Shown piece after piece: positions 44,062 through 56,867 of a stretch of 64,000 nt of DNA (position 1 is its first letter; every line of letters begins with the position of its first letter). The notes under the pieces were generated by a model. It was given only the letters and a program-made list of their open reading frames with translations, was not told the DNA's origin and ran no database searches. The stretch covers positions 10,175,548 through 10,239,547 of the forward strand of contig JAJEKV010000013.1 in the NCBI GenBank assembly GCA_021234155.1, read 5' to 3'. This DNA is from Isoetes taiwanensis. Lineage: Eukaryota > Streptophyta > Lycopodiopsida > Isoetales > Isoetaceae. The position numbers were made by a program, and so were the translations under genes.

Positions 44062-46345
44062 TCAAGCCAGTCCAGTCCTATTCTGCATTGAACTCATGGG
44101 ACATCCTGCAGCCTGCAAAAGCACGGCCTTGATTCCTTCTTCTGCTATCTCCCCTTCCTTCATTTGCTGCATTCAATCAAAAACATAGCCATGAGAAAAT
44201 CTCCCTGCTGTTTTGCCTCTGTTATAATTGTCAAAAAATTTGCTGAACGAAGATCCAGCACTAGATTCAACACAATTTTATGTGAAGGAGAAAAAAAAAG
44301 TTTGCAGCCATGCTTGGTACCTCAGCTCTGAAGACATCAAGAGCAAATCCATTGAAGCAACTGATCACAGCTTGTTGAACATCAAGGCCTAGTCCATCAA
44401 GAGCACGCATGGTTGAAAGGAGTAGGCCTGGCCTTCTGGCACAGAACATATGTATATTCAAGCTTTTGCCTTCTCATTCCACTTCAATCTGCAGAAAGCA
44501 AGAACAAATTCAAACCAAGTGTGTCAGACACAACACTCCTCTCAGATGAACGGAATTGAAGGAGCAAAGAATTCACCCTTGGAGGCTCAGGATCAGGAGC
44601 GCACTCGTCTTTAATCTGTTGAACAGGCACAACGTTAGGTGCTGCAGAAGGGCTATCTGGCAGAGAACCAGATTCTAGCTCATTATGAAGATCATTAATC
44701 CTTTTGCAGTAGCTCCTTCAGGTAATTACTCGATAGCATCACCAAGAATAGAAGCTCTGTCCATCTGCAAAACCCATCCCTAAAATCGTCAAAATCCTGC
44801 CAGAACGATGACAACATCTATGCAGCTGAAAACCCAACAAAAAATCATCCAGAATCCTGCTAAATGTTCATGCAGCTGCAAGGACAGTATCAAATCATCA
44901 AAATCCTGCACAAACGCATCTTCTTGGGCTTAAGATCTCACCTTGGTAATCTTGGGCACAACAGAACGAAAACATATACAGACGGTCATTTAGTTTTTTC
45001 TTCTCCGGCGCTCGGCCATGAGATTCTTCGCCGGAAGGCCCTTCCGAGCTTTACCCCTTCCTTGATCCCTCCACTGTTATTTCCACCACAGCCCATATCG
45101 TCGTTCTCACATAACAAACCAGAAACATCGCCATTTTCATCCTAAGTCGTCTTCATCTTTAAAGACAAGCCCATGGTCACAATTGAGAGCCCTCTGCCGC
45201 TGCAGCAACATCTTCAGATCCAGAACTGAAAGCTCGCTTTCCCCTATTTTTCCTCATACAATCTTCCTCTCCCAAATCCAGCGAAGAATCCCCTTGTAGC
45301 GAGAAGCAAAGCACTGGGACGGAGACCTCTTCAACGGCGAGCTTGGGCCGCTAAATCCTCCTCTACATTTGGGTTCCATCTGATCTGCCACAAAATTGCT
45401 TGTGGAGTTGGTATTGCTGCAAAAACCGGGCTCACAAATCCGTCGCCCATCGCCGGAACATGCTGAATAGAGCTTTAGATTCATAATCTGAGCTCCAGAG
45501 CTGAAGGGTCTGAAAGGTCTTGAACCCAGTTCAAAATTTTTGTTCCATCCTCCTCCAAGCATGGGCGCTGTGGTAGTAACCATGTTGTTTATCAATCCGG
45601 TGTCTAAAACTCCATTAATCGGCCCCAACGGAGCTAACATGCTCCTGCTTTGAGGATTGCACAGGTCGTTTATCAGATTTGCATCTTCTAACGACAGAGA
45701 AGTGTTCAACACGGAAGAAAATCTTTGTGTGGCACTTTTTCTAAAATGATGGTTGGGTCTTTGATACAACAATTGTTGCATCTGATTTGGGTTCAAAGTG
45801 AAACAATCTGATGCCGAAGTTAGTTTTGAAGTGGAATCGGAATGAAAAGACAGGTCCTTGTTTATTTTTCTTCTACCAAAGACCAGTCCTCGTCAAGCAA
45901 ACCCTTCGATAAAGCATGAAGACTTTCGTGAGTCTGCAAAATATAAAATAACGCATAGATCAGTCATAAAAAAATGCATCGGATCCAACATATCATAAGA
46001 AACTATATTCAAACATATCACAGAAGCTCAAATCCTACTAAAATATATCTGCACGAGCTCAAATTTCAACCATATCTCACATACCTTCTGCACCGGATCT
46101 TCTGAAACCTCCCCTGGAAGCCTGAAACAAAGGATTAATAAAGCTGATTGATCAGATTGAGTGACGGAAAACGATCACAACGAGAAGGAAGATAGAAACA
46201 GAAACAATTCTTTTGCTGCGTGGATTAAAAAGTATAAAGAAGGCATAAAGAAAGAAGAATTTGTTAAGACCTGAGATTTTGATTGCCAGCGGACCACATA
46301 CTGTTGGAGCTCTCGCTTGCCAAGATCCCCAGTTTCAGAAGCCAT
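44062..46345 (-). pseudogene. SCRM: SCRM/ICE1-like bHLH gene, copy 1, frame disrupted
   Basis: The exon-intron plan is that of the intact copy at 59,097-61,431: start ATG near 46,345, stop TGA at 44,062-44,064. The reading frame is broken repeatedly. Exon 1 has an extra base in a C run (46,327-46,330). Exon 3 has single-base gains and losses throughout, including the bHLH basic region near 45,000-45,070, and lacks about 45 bp between 45,428 and 45,432 relative to the other copy. Exon 4 has an extra T at about 44,700 and a 4-bp gain at about 44,726. Many differences are homopolymer or CAG/CTG changes, so it may be a real pseudogene or a poorly resolved copy of an intact gene. The ACT-like exon ([20 protein letters not shown]) and splice sites survive. 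Confidence 0.85.
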
Positions 46346-47422
46346 TTAAGACCCCGACAGTGGATCAGAAACGAAAAGGAAAATAAATGATATAAAATTG
46401 TTTAACAATTTGTCCGCCGGAACGGAAACACAGAGCTCCAAGAAAACAATTCCGAGCCCTGTAGGGCCGAAAATGGCCGACTGTCGCCGCCAATCCCCCT
46501 GGCACCTGCAATCTGCCAAAAATAGCCATACCCATTCCGATCCTTCGCTTTCGGACCTAAACCAAAGATTTGCCCCAATTTTTTAACCCTAATAGGTCAT
46601 TTCTTGCCGGATTTAAACCCTAATCCGCCATTTCTTGAGCTTTTAATGGAGCTTTTCGAGCCCCAACCTTGCCGGAGGATTTCTTTTGCATGCTGGCACT
46701 GCCATGGCTGGCAGATTCACTGGCCGCAGCAAAAGTGAAGCTTTCGCCCCAAATCGGATCGGCCAAAATTTCTATCATATCAATCGAGCCCACCATCTGC
46801 AAATTGGTAATAAAGGGGCTGGATGGCAATGATCATATAAAACAAACAAGGGGGCTTGTCGAGGGATTCTTTTGTTTTGCACTGCGTATTTTATATATTT
46901 TTAGAAGAGGGTAGGTTACCTACCGAAACCAAAGCAACTGGACTCATTTATGTGCGTGGCGATGGATTGCAAATGATTTCGCGACTGCTCCGGTTCGGTA
47001 TACGCCGGAACAGCCAGTACCCACCTGCAGATTCTCGCCATAGCCAGAGCTCTGTTCTTGTCTGGAACAGACTACAAATTTTCTATTTTACAGGGCTTAT
47101 GGTTCTTGATTGAACGCATAAGGTTCTCCACTGTCGGCCATGCACCGTATTGGGGGGCGCATTGGCATGCCAGATTTTTTTTTCCATGGCACCGTGGTGT
47201 GACCTTTAAACCTTTCACCCAAAAAAAAAAATAAAAACTTCAAATTAGACACCCATTACATCGATGGGGACCCATGTTACCTCTTTTGGCTCGCCTTTCC
47301 TTCAGATCCCTGCTTTGGAGCATCCCACAAGACACTGCCTCTCCCTTGGCTCTTCCTCGGGCAAAAGGCTCGAGTTGTTGTTCCTCAACGTGATACAGCC
47401 CTTGTCGCCCCTTACTTGTCTA
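46346..47422. other. SCRM upstream region, copy 1
   Basis: It includes telobox-type AACCCTAA motifs at 46,585-46,592 and 46,615-46,623, about 240-280 bp upstream of the SCRM start. No other gene is supported. The stretch ends at the tandem duplication junction. Confidence 0.45.
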
Positions 47423-47552
47423 TTTTGAAGACATGAAGACATTAAGTTTTGTTAAGTTGTGATGCCATGACCTACTTTTGAGGATCAAGTTGAAGACATG
47501 AAGATCAAATAGAAGATTTTTTAGGGGCGATGAATAATCTTGGGGGGAATAA

Positions 47553-48195
47553 TGTTGTGTGTTTTATCTTGACTATTTTTATATAATGTGCATAAATGTG
47601 TGAAGTGTATTCATAGTGGAGAATTATATGGGTGTAATTTGGAAAAATTTAAGAAGCATGCAAAATATTGTGGGGAAGCATGAGGAGGAATATTTATATT
47701 GTATTGAAGTGGAACTTATAGACTTGAAGGGTATTAAAGTCCTCATATGATATTTTCAATGGTTAGAGTCGATGAGGTGGTATGATCTGGAAGGATATAT
47801 AAGTTATTAGAATCTATTGGTGGAGATTGTTTAAAGATGAATAAAGGAGATTTGTTGTGTAAGTTTTAAGAGAGGGTACGTCTCCTCCTCTCTCTCTCTC
47901 TCTCTTTTTTACTCTTGCTCTTTGAAGAGATTATCCATTTATATAGAGTGTTCCATAGAAGAAATAAATAGGAGGATGAACCTCGAGATTATCTTGATTA
48001 TTATTTGGTTGTGGAATTGAGGTGTATTTGATCTCTTGTTCCATTCTTCAAATTTTTCTCTTCAATTCTTGTCTCTTGCCTCTTGAGTGCTAGCTTTATA
48101 GAGTGTGGCCTGACCAATGCATATATTTTGCATTACGCTTTCGGCTTAGGTTTGGTTTCATTTTGTTGGATTATAGAGTTTTGCAAGCGGCTTGT
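47553..48195 (+). mobile_element. LTR-like sequence (copy 2)
   Basis: The same polypurine tract plus TGTTGTGTG start as at 32,417, with ATATATAAG at about 47,794 and a CT run at about 47,884-47,907. The 3' border is unclear. Confidence 0.45.
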
Positions 48196-48564
48196 TTGTG
48201 CAAAGATTGGAATTTGCACAAGAGCTTGAGCTTGCCTAGCTAGACCAAAAGCTTGTGACATTGAAGCACTTGGGAGTTTCCCATTAAAACAACATAGACC
48301 ATTAAATAGAAAAAAATTTTCAACACTTATACTAGCATTGTCAAAGCCCTAGAATCTTTTCAAAAGTAGTTCATAAAAATGAATGTTGCGACCTTGTGCC
48401 GATCAATTTTACTCTCAAGTTTGGATTTGTAATACTAGAATTGTGAGAGAACAAACCTCCTCTTGCTTATGCTATAGATGATTAATTTGGCTCGAGGGGC
48501 TCTACTAGAAGATTGTAAAATGTAGTAGTTAAAAACTTCTCTATTATGTTAAATGTTAAATTGG

Positions 48565-48960
48565 ACCTTATGAATTGAATTGAATCGAATTGGTGATATT
48601 TATCATCCACGGAGGCCAATCGGCCTATCGGACCCTAAAAAGCGCATCGGACATATTCTTGCGGATGAAAAAAAAACATGCCTCAAAAGGATTTTGAGAA
48701 AAAAAATGGTAGCAATAAAAAGAATCTTGAAAACTATACAAATATACATCATAAAACATTATGGTACATGCTAAAGGCGGGTGTTAGGGGACATAGGCGA
48801 GCTTGCATATCCTCTTGAAAAATATGATCCCGGCAACCACAAAAGTTGTGCGCAACATCACATGTAGTGGGTGGGTTGGGTTTAACCAACTCGGGGTAGC
48901 ATGCCCGAATGTGATCATCTTGGGACAGCTTTAAAAGTGTGACATTCATCTTCAGCGGTT
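48565..48960 (-). mobile_element. LINE 3' end, LINE 2 family (copy 2)
   Basis: Duplicate of 33,440-33,830. The hairpin AGGCC-GATT-GGCCT and the ATTCAATT tail are retained. Several differences from copy 1 fall at CAG/CTG triplets (for example GCATCAGAC against GCATCGGAC). Confidence 0.75.
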
Positions 48961-49479
48961 GCCAAGTGTTAGCACTAACAAAGCCTATCTTGGTGCGGCT
49001 TTCCAATCCATCTACTTGTCTCTATTCGGAGGCGGTATCTTATATAAGCATAGTTTCATTAAATATGGACTTTCATTAAGTCCATAATATCTCAAATTAA
49101 TAAGCTACTATCTAGAATATAAGGTTATAAGAGCATATTGTGCACAATAAAATTAACTAGACCAACTTTAATGACATTAAAATTTTACATATCTTCATTA
49201 AAACATCAAACACTTTTCAAAGTTTTCATATAGCAATTGAAAGTAGCAATTGAAAGTAAGCTAATGTTTGAGGACTTTTAGAATCTGCATTTTTTTTTAG
49301 AACAAAGCAAAATCTAGAGAATGCGTGCGGTGTAGGTGAGATGGCGACCTTGTGTCCATTAACACATGGAAGAAGTCATCCAAAGGCGGTTGGAAAAGCG
49401 CCTTCATTCTAGGAGGTGTTGCTAGTCGGTAAGATTGTTTACCAATCTTGATCTCCTAGATTCATTTTGGTCGCTCAAA

Positions 49480-49954
49480 ATGGTGAACGGCGGTGAGATA
49501 TAGATTCACAATAGCCCGAAATGTAGTCCTATCGAATCGGTCGCGGTGGAGGTGCAAAAGCGAGATAAGCGAGAATGGAGCGGGAAGAAATCGGTGCCCA
49601 AGTCACGAAGCTCCTCCATGGGGAAGGGTTAGCGCGGGTAAAAACGACGAAGATCGGCTAAGTAGGGTGGAGCTAGAGGCACGCCTCATATCATTGAAAG
49701 CGCCATATTTACGGGGCCGGGCACTTCAGTAGGCTGCTGAAAATGGAGGACATTTGGATGCACAACACGTTCCGACCGCTATTTAAGAAGCTTTATAAAA
49801 CAAAAAAGTCGTGAAGCTTTGGTAACCAAACTCATAAGTCAACACTACTCACTCTGTCAAGACTTGGATGGTAATTTTGGATCTGGACAGTAGAAGTTAC
49901 GATGATGAGTTCAATGCGGGGGATCTTATTCAAGTTGAAGCGGGCATTGATTGA
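49480..49954 (+). pseudogene. Unrecognised small protein (copy 2)
   Basis: Duplicate of 34,363-34,843 with the same end (ELGID-type TGA at about 49,952). It is more disrupted: many CAG triplets appear as CGG or CG, shifting the frame. The segment MEDIWMHNTFRPLFKKLYK is unchanged. Confidence 0.45.
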
Positions 49955-50257
49955 AACTTAGGTCTTTTATATTGTCTATTATCTATTATGTTTGTGTTTG
50001 TCAATCGTTATAGAGATATTTTTTGTTTGTGGCTAAGCTACAAGACCTATGTATTTTCTTTATCTAAATGAATACAAAGCAAGTGGCAAATTATTAATGG
50101 AAATACTTATGGAAAATAATAAGAAAAATATGAGACATGTATTTGTTTTCTTGGTCCATGTATATGAGACATGATACTTCATAAAGTTTGCACTCACAAG
50201 CTATGTATAAGATTCTAACAACATATACATTGAGGGACCACTTTGCCCAGATTTCCT

Positions 50258-52111
50258 TCTCAACCTCAACCTCAACCTCAACCTCCTTATCTTGCTCCAT
50301 CTTGACAAGATGGTACTTAGGTCCACCTCAACCTCAACCTCAACCTCAACCTCCCTTATCTTGGGGTTGAGTTTCTTGTGTTCCATCACAACGGAAGGTT
50401 CTTGATCCTTGAGGACTAGCTGCGTAAACTTCGAGCTACCCTCGACCACATCTTGGGTGTACACTAGTGTAGTGCCCGCCAAAGCATTAATGTTCTTCTT
50501 CTTCTTTCTAAAGAAAGACAAGTCCTTTGCTCCAAAACTTGCAACCCTTTTCAAATGGTGCATCCACGGAATCCTTAGATATTCGGTGGATTGCAAGCGG
50601 TGCCTTTTGTTTGTCTTGAGAAATGGACAAGGAGGTGGAGGAGTACTAGCTACTTTCGATGCCTTGGAGCCACCTACTTTCTTTTTTCCCTCTGCTATCT
50701 TTTGCAATGCACGGGCTTGCGACCTCTTCTCGTCAAGCATTACTTCGAGTTGATAAAAAATTTGCACAAGCTTAAGCTGCATAGTCTTATCAATCTCAAA
50801 TGCAAAAGCTTTATACCCTTCGCACAATCTTTGCCTTTCTAAGCGATCCTCCGGAAAAGAAATCCGGCCTGCTTTGCAATCCTCCATCATAAATTTCCGC
50901 ACTAGGTATGTGCATGTCCTGGAATCCAATTGATTCAGCAATAGAGCACCGTCTTGATACAACTTGTATCTTTGAAGGAAAGTGGACAAGCATTATGATT
51001 GGTATTTAAGAAAAATGGACGATTACTCAATTTTAAACCATGTTACCTGTTGCGCATTCATGATCGGGCAAGTTCTTCTCTATGTCCTCTACTTCTTTCA
51101 AGTGTTGCGGAAAATTTGAATACTCTTGAGGATGGTCTGCGTCCATGAAACATAGATTTCAGGTCATGTAGAAGCGGGGGCAGCCACTTGGTCTCGGCCA
51201 CATACATTACTAGCACAAGGCTCTGACTCGCGAACTTTAGAGGAAGGGTTTCTCGTTTTACATCACGATACGCTCCCATCCATACCACGACTACCACCAT
51301 CTATCATTTTCATGGCGGACAAGCACTCACTCAAATGATGCGGGTGATAAACATTGTGATCCAATATAGTTGTTGGTCCGTCGATTACATTGATCTGGTC
51401 CAAGAACTTTTGGTATTCTTCCATGCTCCATTTTTAAAGATTCACGAAATCACATCCAGATAAAGCGGCGGATGTATTCACAACATCAACGGACATCCCG
51501 GAGGACTAACGGGGTAGCACTTGAATGCTTTACATCCCTCTTGCACCGGTCCACGGGGATATTCATTAACCTTTTCGATAAGAGCCTGGGGAAGGTTAAG
51601 TTTTTTCTGCCTCCTTGCGGCTATCCACCCAATCAGCGGCCCATTTTTTGCGAACATGAGCATCAAATTTTCCGTGAATATTGGATGAATTTTTCTCAAT
51701 TCAGCCATGTTCTGTACTTTGAGCTTCTTTACTTTCTCAGATATTTGATAAGTGCATGCTCAACGGTGCCAATCTTCTTTAGTTCCCTGCGCGGATTTTC
51801 ATGACACGCTTTTTGCCGGTATAATCTTTGGTGGTCTTGATAAAGTTGGTGCCTGCCATGATCTTATTCAAGAGCCTTTGCAAATCCATTAGGTGCATGG
51901 ACTTTAAAGGTCGGCATTTGTTATTCGTGAACATCCTCCGTCGGTCCTTAACCACTATCGTTTCACCCTTCTCATCTTTGAGTTGGTCTTCATAGAATAG
52001 CTGAGCCATTTGGAGGCACATATTCCAAGTCTCATCATCCAAGTACACAAAGTAATCGTAGTCTTGCATTCCGGCTTTTTTCAAAGTCTGCTTCGCTATG
52101 GCGAGCCAATC
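50258..52111 (-). pseudogene. Unrecognised multi-exon protein with coiled coil, copy 2
   Basis: Duplicate of 35,165-37,141. The N-terminal exon from 52,111 is nearly identical to about 51,790. In exon 2 the segment after FMMEDC reads KAGRISFPEDRLERQRLCEG in one continuous frame, where copy 1 has a different, frame-shifted reading. The C-terminal end is lost through a deletion between two TCAACCTC-rich tracts (50,258-50,286 and 50,322-50,353), so the last 60 or so codons seen in copy 1 are absent. The short KNGPLIGWIAARRQ segment is in frame here and broken in copy 1. Confidence 0.5.
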
Positions 52112-52153
52112 CTGCGCAACATAGCAAACTTAGCATATTTGTATATGGTCTTC

Positions 52154-52394
52154 AAATTGGGCGTCCGCCTGATTTGAGAGTCAAGAGGCTGCAGTCAAAT
52201 ATGTTAAATGCATGCAAGGGGCAACCCAAATTGGGCGCCCGCCCAATTTGACAATCATAGTACAATGTTACATGCCGATGTTTGGGGAGAAATCGGGCGT
52301 GCGCCCAATTTGTTAGTCAAGATGCTTCAGGCAAACATGTTAAATGCATACTGGGGGTACCCAAATTGGGCGCTCGCCCAATTTGACAGTGAGT
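52154..52394. repeat. Array of four 22-bp palindromes (copy 2)
   Basis: AAATTGGGCG, two bases, CGCCCAATTT at 52,154, 52,228, 52,290 and 52,373. The third is more complete here (AAATCGGGCG arm) than in copy 1. Confidence 0.85.
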
Positions 52395-52503
52395 GAGGCT
52401 TCAGGCAGAGAGACGGGGGGATCATGAAGTGTGGAAGGAGCCCGAAAAATAGCAGCCAGCCAACGAGAGACTCCTACCATTCGGGCTGACTCTTAGAGTT
52501 TTT

Positions 52504-53250
52504 TTACTGATTTGAGCGCTTCACATGGCATCCACGAGCAATATGACCAGCTTCTCTATAGTAGAGGCAAAGATTGGCCTCTCGCCAATGCTGTTTCTCA
52601 GCAGCATACAAGGGCCCTCGAACCACACGATCAATCTGCATGGGCTCAGGCCCCGACCTGCTGGATTCTAAAGATGAGACTAGGGCAAGCATAGCTACAG
52701 GAACCCGTGGGATTGGAAAGATCTGACTACGTCTCTCTTCCCTAGTCGAAGAGTCAATTATCACAGCAAATTGCAGATCTGATGGCTTTTTTCCAGAATC
52801 TTAGAGTCCTCCATAGACAGCAACATTGGCATCCTCCCGAAGTCCTCTTCGAAAACAATCACAAAGAGCAACATTATCCCAGCCAGTATCAATTGCAATT
52901 TGACGGGATTCAGACGCATAAATTGAAGCTAGACGAGAGCCTTGTCTGAGATTACAGAGTTTTGTGATTGCTATATGTTGTCGATCTGTGGCTCCAAAGT
53001 ATGCCTTGAGCTCTACAATAAAAGCAACAAAATCCTGCAACTCTGGGGCTCCTTTCTCCAATAAAGGAGCAAATCAACTTAGAATTGGCCCTGTGAGGAA
53101 AGAACCAATCAATCCAACTTGTTCCTGGGCCGTGGGATATCTATGTGATTGGAGCTAGATCACAAGCCTGATTTGATTCAAAAAACAATGAAGCTTGGAT
53201 CGAGTGCCATTAAACTTCTCAGGCAAGCTAATTTTAGGCTCTGATGGCCT
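52504..53250 (-). pseudogene. Ty3/gypsy gag remnant, copy 2
   Basis: This copy is better preserved than copy 1. After the TGA replacing Trp, the frame 53,061-52,801 runs on: FVAFIVELKAYFGATDRQHI, KLCNLRQGSRLASIYASESR, QIAIDTGWDNVALCDCFRRG and LREDANVAVYGGL, a typical gag capsid C-terminal half. One stop (52,801) separates it from the zinc-knuckle frame with CLYYREAGHIARGC. The Cys-to-Tyr change in the knuckle is shared with copy 1. Confidence 0.88.
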
Positions 53251-53390
53251 CAATCAAGAACTAGAAGCACACCACTCCAATGAACAAGATCGTGCCAAGT
53301 GTTACGCATGCATGTTGGCTCTAGAATATTCCAGACTCTCCTGGAATCAATCCTGCATATGAAGAAAATATGAGAGAATTGTTTTTAATA

Positions 53391-53575
53391 AGTATCGATA
53401 GCACACTTGGCAAAGATGGATGACTCGTAATGAAGGTTGCGAGTTCAGATCCTACCTTGTGCAACTACCCTTTTGCATTCATGTGATGACCATCTTTTAT
53501 ACATATGGGTAGAATACATGTATGGTATGAATACCCGTATGGTCGTCACAATGACCTGAACGACCTCCCTGTGCA
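53391..53575 (+). mobile_element. tRNA-derived SINE-like head (copy 2)
   Basis: Duplicate of 38,418-38,600 with the same A-box-like and B-box-like segments. Confidence 0.5.
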
Positions 53576-53925
53576 TCTTCTCTCGAAATAGTGCTCTGCG
53601 ACATGCAGGATGGAGACCAAATTGTCAATTTGTTGCTCCAAAGTGAAAAGCTACAAAAATTTCAATCACTCTCCTGTTAGCAGCTGGGCATAAAATTATG
53701 TCTGGTAATCCAAGTGAAGCTAAGGCACATAGAAGGTAGCATTTTAGCTTTGCTGGGTTGCCATTCTATCATAAAGAAGAGGAGTTGATTATGTAAATCT
53801 TCCTCTCTATTTTTGATGTCTGTTCTAACGTTAAAATAAACTTCCTTCCTTCCTTCCTTCTAACGTGCAGATGCATGAGAAGTTTAAGCATTTCTTGATT
53901 ACAAGCACATAAGCTGAAGCAACCG

Positions 53926-54191
53926 CCTTCCAAATCGCATCAGTCGATGGCCCATATGTTCCAACTTGTGTGTGGCAAAAAATCTTAGACCGTATGAAGC
54001 TGCAGGTATGTGGCATTTGTATGTTGTACAAGTATGCATTTATATCTGCTCAAGTATGCCTTCCAAATCGCATGACTCGATGGCCCATATGTTCCAACTT
54101 GCGCATGGCAAAACATCTTGGACCGTAAGAAGCTGTAGATATGTGGCATTTGTATGTTGTACAAGTATGCATGTATATCTGCTCAAGAAAG
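53926..54191. repeat. 133-bp tandem duplication (copy 2)
   Basis: Two units, 53,926-54,058 and 54,059-54,191, as at 38,951-39,216. The additional 18-bp repeat of copy 1 is absent. Confidence 0.9.
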
Positions 54192-55665
54192 GTTAGTTGT
54201 GTGGTTGATGAACTAAATGTCCAAGGTTTTTATGTTATTGTGTGAAGAGCTCTTCATCCAATCTTCGATAAACAAAAGCACAATTGTGCTTGGAAATGCA
54301 AAGCTCGTAAGAGAATTGTGTATAAATTTTCATATGGGAGACATGATGTCCTCAGCCAGAGGGGTTATTGTCAACTAATATCTTCAACTGTTTGCATTGA
54401 AATCTTCAACTAGCATGGCATACCCCAAATATTTATGCTCTTGAATATCATCATATAGATCGCCATATGGATCCAACTTGTCTGTACTGGAGTGCCTATA
54501 ATAGAGAGGGAGTCTGTATGTGGGAAGTAACATGCAGCCACAAAAAGCGTTTTCCATATTGACTCTGCACCTACATCCACATGTAACAATTATCAGGAAA
54601 ATTGAAGGTGTCAATGTAGGTTTTATAGTAGCAAACTATTCTGCCATGCCCCTTTTGCTCATAAACTCGTTGAACAAAGAATAGTGTTGATAGCCTGGCA
54701 GATCCAGTTTTATTTGACCAGTATGGTCCCATGTTTCTATAAAAAAAATGAAATCCATATCCCTGGATATGGAGTTCAAGCTATTTGTTTTCTGCTATGG
54801 AAAGCCCGTAGAATTCCAGGGGACCATCCACATGCACATTTTCTATTTGGAAATGGTGGCATATGCAGTTGCAATCGCAACAATAGCATCTAAGGCGTCT
54901 TGAGAAGCGATAGCTTACTTGCATTAGAGTTGTAGCAAAGACTTGCATTAGGAGTCGTAGGCAAAGACTTGGCACTTGCACGAGAAGCGATGGCATAGGC
55001 ATTTGTAGCAACAGATGGCCCAATTGTTCCTTTCTATGCAACGTCTGCTACAATATGGTTAGGTGAACAGAAATACCTTGAACCAAGGGGATGGCACCAC
55101 CGGTGTTTCTTATGTCTTTCATTCAGCAGGCTTATGTCAATGTGACTCCTGCTGTAGAGAGGTAAGGTCATAGTCTACATACAATGAGGTGTCCCTTCAA
55201 CTCTGCTCTTTGACAAAGTATGGTATATCTTTTACCACTCCATCTGCCACCATGAATTATATGTGGTAGGAGCATGAAATTGCATCTCAAGCAAGACCAT
55301 TGTTTAAATCTTCTTTTGAGGTCCTCCCTTGCCTCCTCGAGGAGGCCTCAGATCAGCACATTGTGAACCCTGCACCACTGTTCTTATTGCTCCCTGAGCA
55401 ACATTTCAATATCCTCCTTGCAATAGGCAGATGTAGCAACACTTATCGCCATGCGTCCTTGACGTCTTCCCGTTGCTCGACCTGAGTTGGTCTACTATTC
55501 TCTGGTTGAGCTAGAAGTTTCTTTGGCCTGCCCTTTGCTATGTAGCGTGTGCCTATATTGTTGGACGTGTTTCATGCAACCTGACATGCCTCTTCAATTA
55601 CTGCATGCAATAGTGCAATTTCTCATGAGCATTAGCTAGAGACCTTCATCTTGCAAAGCAACACC
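54192..55665. other. Non-coding stretch of unit 2
   Basis: Matches 39,217-40,698. It includes the possible LINE endonuclease scrap on the minus strand (54,384-54,614, ending VEDFNANS) and the damaged 24-bp repeats near 54,895-54,990. Confidence 0.4.
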
Positions 55666-56867
55666 TTTTTTTTTTGGAAGGACTTGAGCCTTTATTATCC
55701 AGAAAAAGTTACAAAGTACAATGGGGACTAAAAACTCAGTGGAGAGAATGTCCACTTGAGCAAATCCACCCCACTCAAATACAACATCTAAATAGTATGA
55801 GGAGGACTTGAATGCTTTGACAATTCGTTGTTGGGCATCAAGAAGGACTTGTGCATCTGAACAAGCAAGACCTTTGAATATGAGAAGATTCCTTCTTTTC
55901 CAAATGGACCAGATGATCCATGCAGAAGCCAAATGAAACGCCATTTTCCTATCCACTTGGATAGACTGCTAATAACACATGTTGGCTATTCAAATCGCAA
56001 CGAAAGAGGTCCTTAAGCCACAACCAAGTATGCCTGACATGTCTACACAGGAAGAAGCAATGCTCAATTGTCTCGTCCCTCTGTGCACATAAGGGACAAA
56101 GTGCAGATACCTTTGGGATCTAAATCGTGCACCGAGATATTAACGCAGCGGACAACGATGAATGACTTGCCACCATAAAAGCAGATACTTTGGGATGGAG
56201 TAGTTTATCCCATACCCATTTCCATACTATTTTCTCACGGCCCCTAGGAATGACCAAAGGCCACTTGGATGAAGGAGGCAAGACGTCTGCCGACAAAGCA
56301 AGACCTTGTACATGGAATTCACTAACTTATCTGATTTGACACGCCATGAACTACCCAAGGTCGGGGTCATCCAAATGTGCTAGTGGAGGAAGAATCAAGA
56401 CACCTTCCGCCAAATAGCCCTATCCCACCTTAAAAGTAGGAACTTAGCTCTAAACTCTTCCCATGTCGTGCTTACGCCTTTGATTATTATACCAATCAAA
56501 TATCATATATACACCTGCTGATCTCCATCGATGTTACGTCAATGAGTGGACTTTAGATACCAGAGGACCACCGTCCAATGGAATCCACCAACAACTTGCA
56601 GTAGTGCTAGTGTGTGCAAGATGGTGAAAATGAAATAGAGATTGTAAAGTCTTCCATGCAACTAACAATCCTTTAAGAAATGGAGACGCATTAGGGGTAT
56701 GCGATTAGAGTGGATAAAAACGAGAGCCGGGGGAAAAGTGGTCTAACAGATGGAGGCCCAAAAGAAATGCACATTTGCAAAGACTGATAAATCAGATGGG
56801 AATCCCTGAGGCTCATGCACATAGTTTTGGGAGGTCTTATACACGACTCTCCGTGTACACGTGTCAT
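55666..56867 (-). mobile_element. 5'-truncated LINE, zinc-finger C-terminus (copy 2)
   Basis: Duplicate of 40,699-41,894. The last frame (AFHLASAWIIWSIWKRRNLL) is intact but the upstream frame that is open in copy 1 is broken here by clustered CAG/CTG-type changes, for example around 56,118-56,165 and 56,290-56,400. Ten T residues at 55,666-55,675 mark the poly(A) end. Confidence 0.85.

Larger units (their letters stand above)
32288..47422. repeat. 15-kb tandem duplication, unit 1
   Basis: The sequence from TTTTGAAGACATGAAGACAT (32,288) through CTTGTCTA (47,422) is repeated head-to-tail from 47,423 to 62,522. The junction at 47,422/47,423 joins CTTGTCTA directly to TTTTGAAGAC with no obvious homology between the two original ends. 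The unit contains the SCRM gene and all elements listed between these coordinates. Confidence 0.95.
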
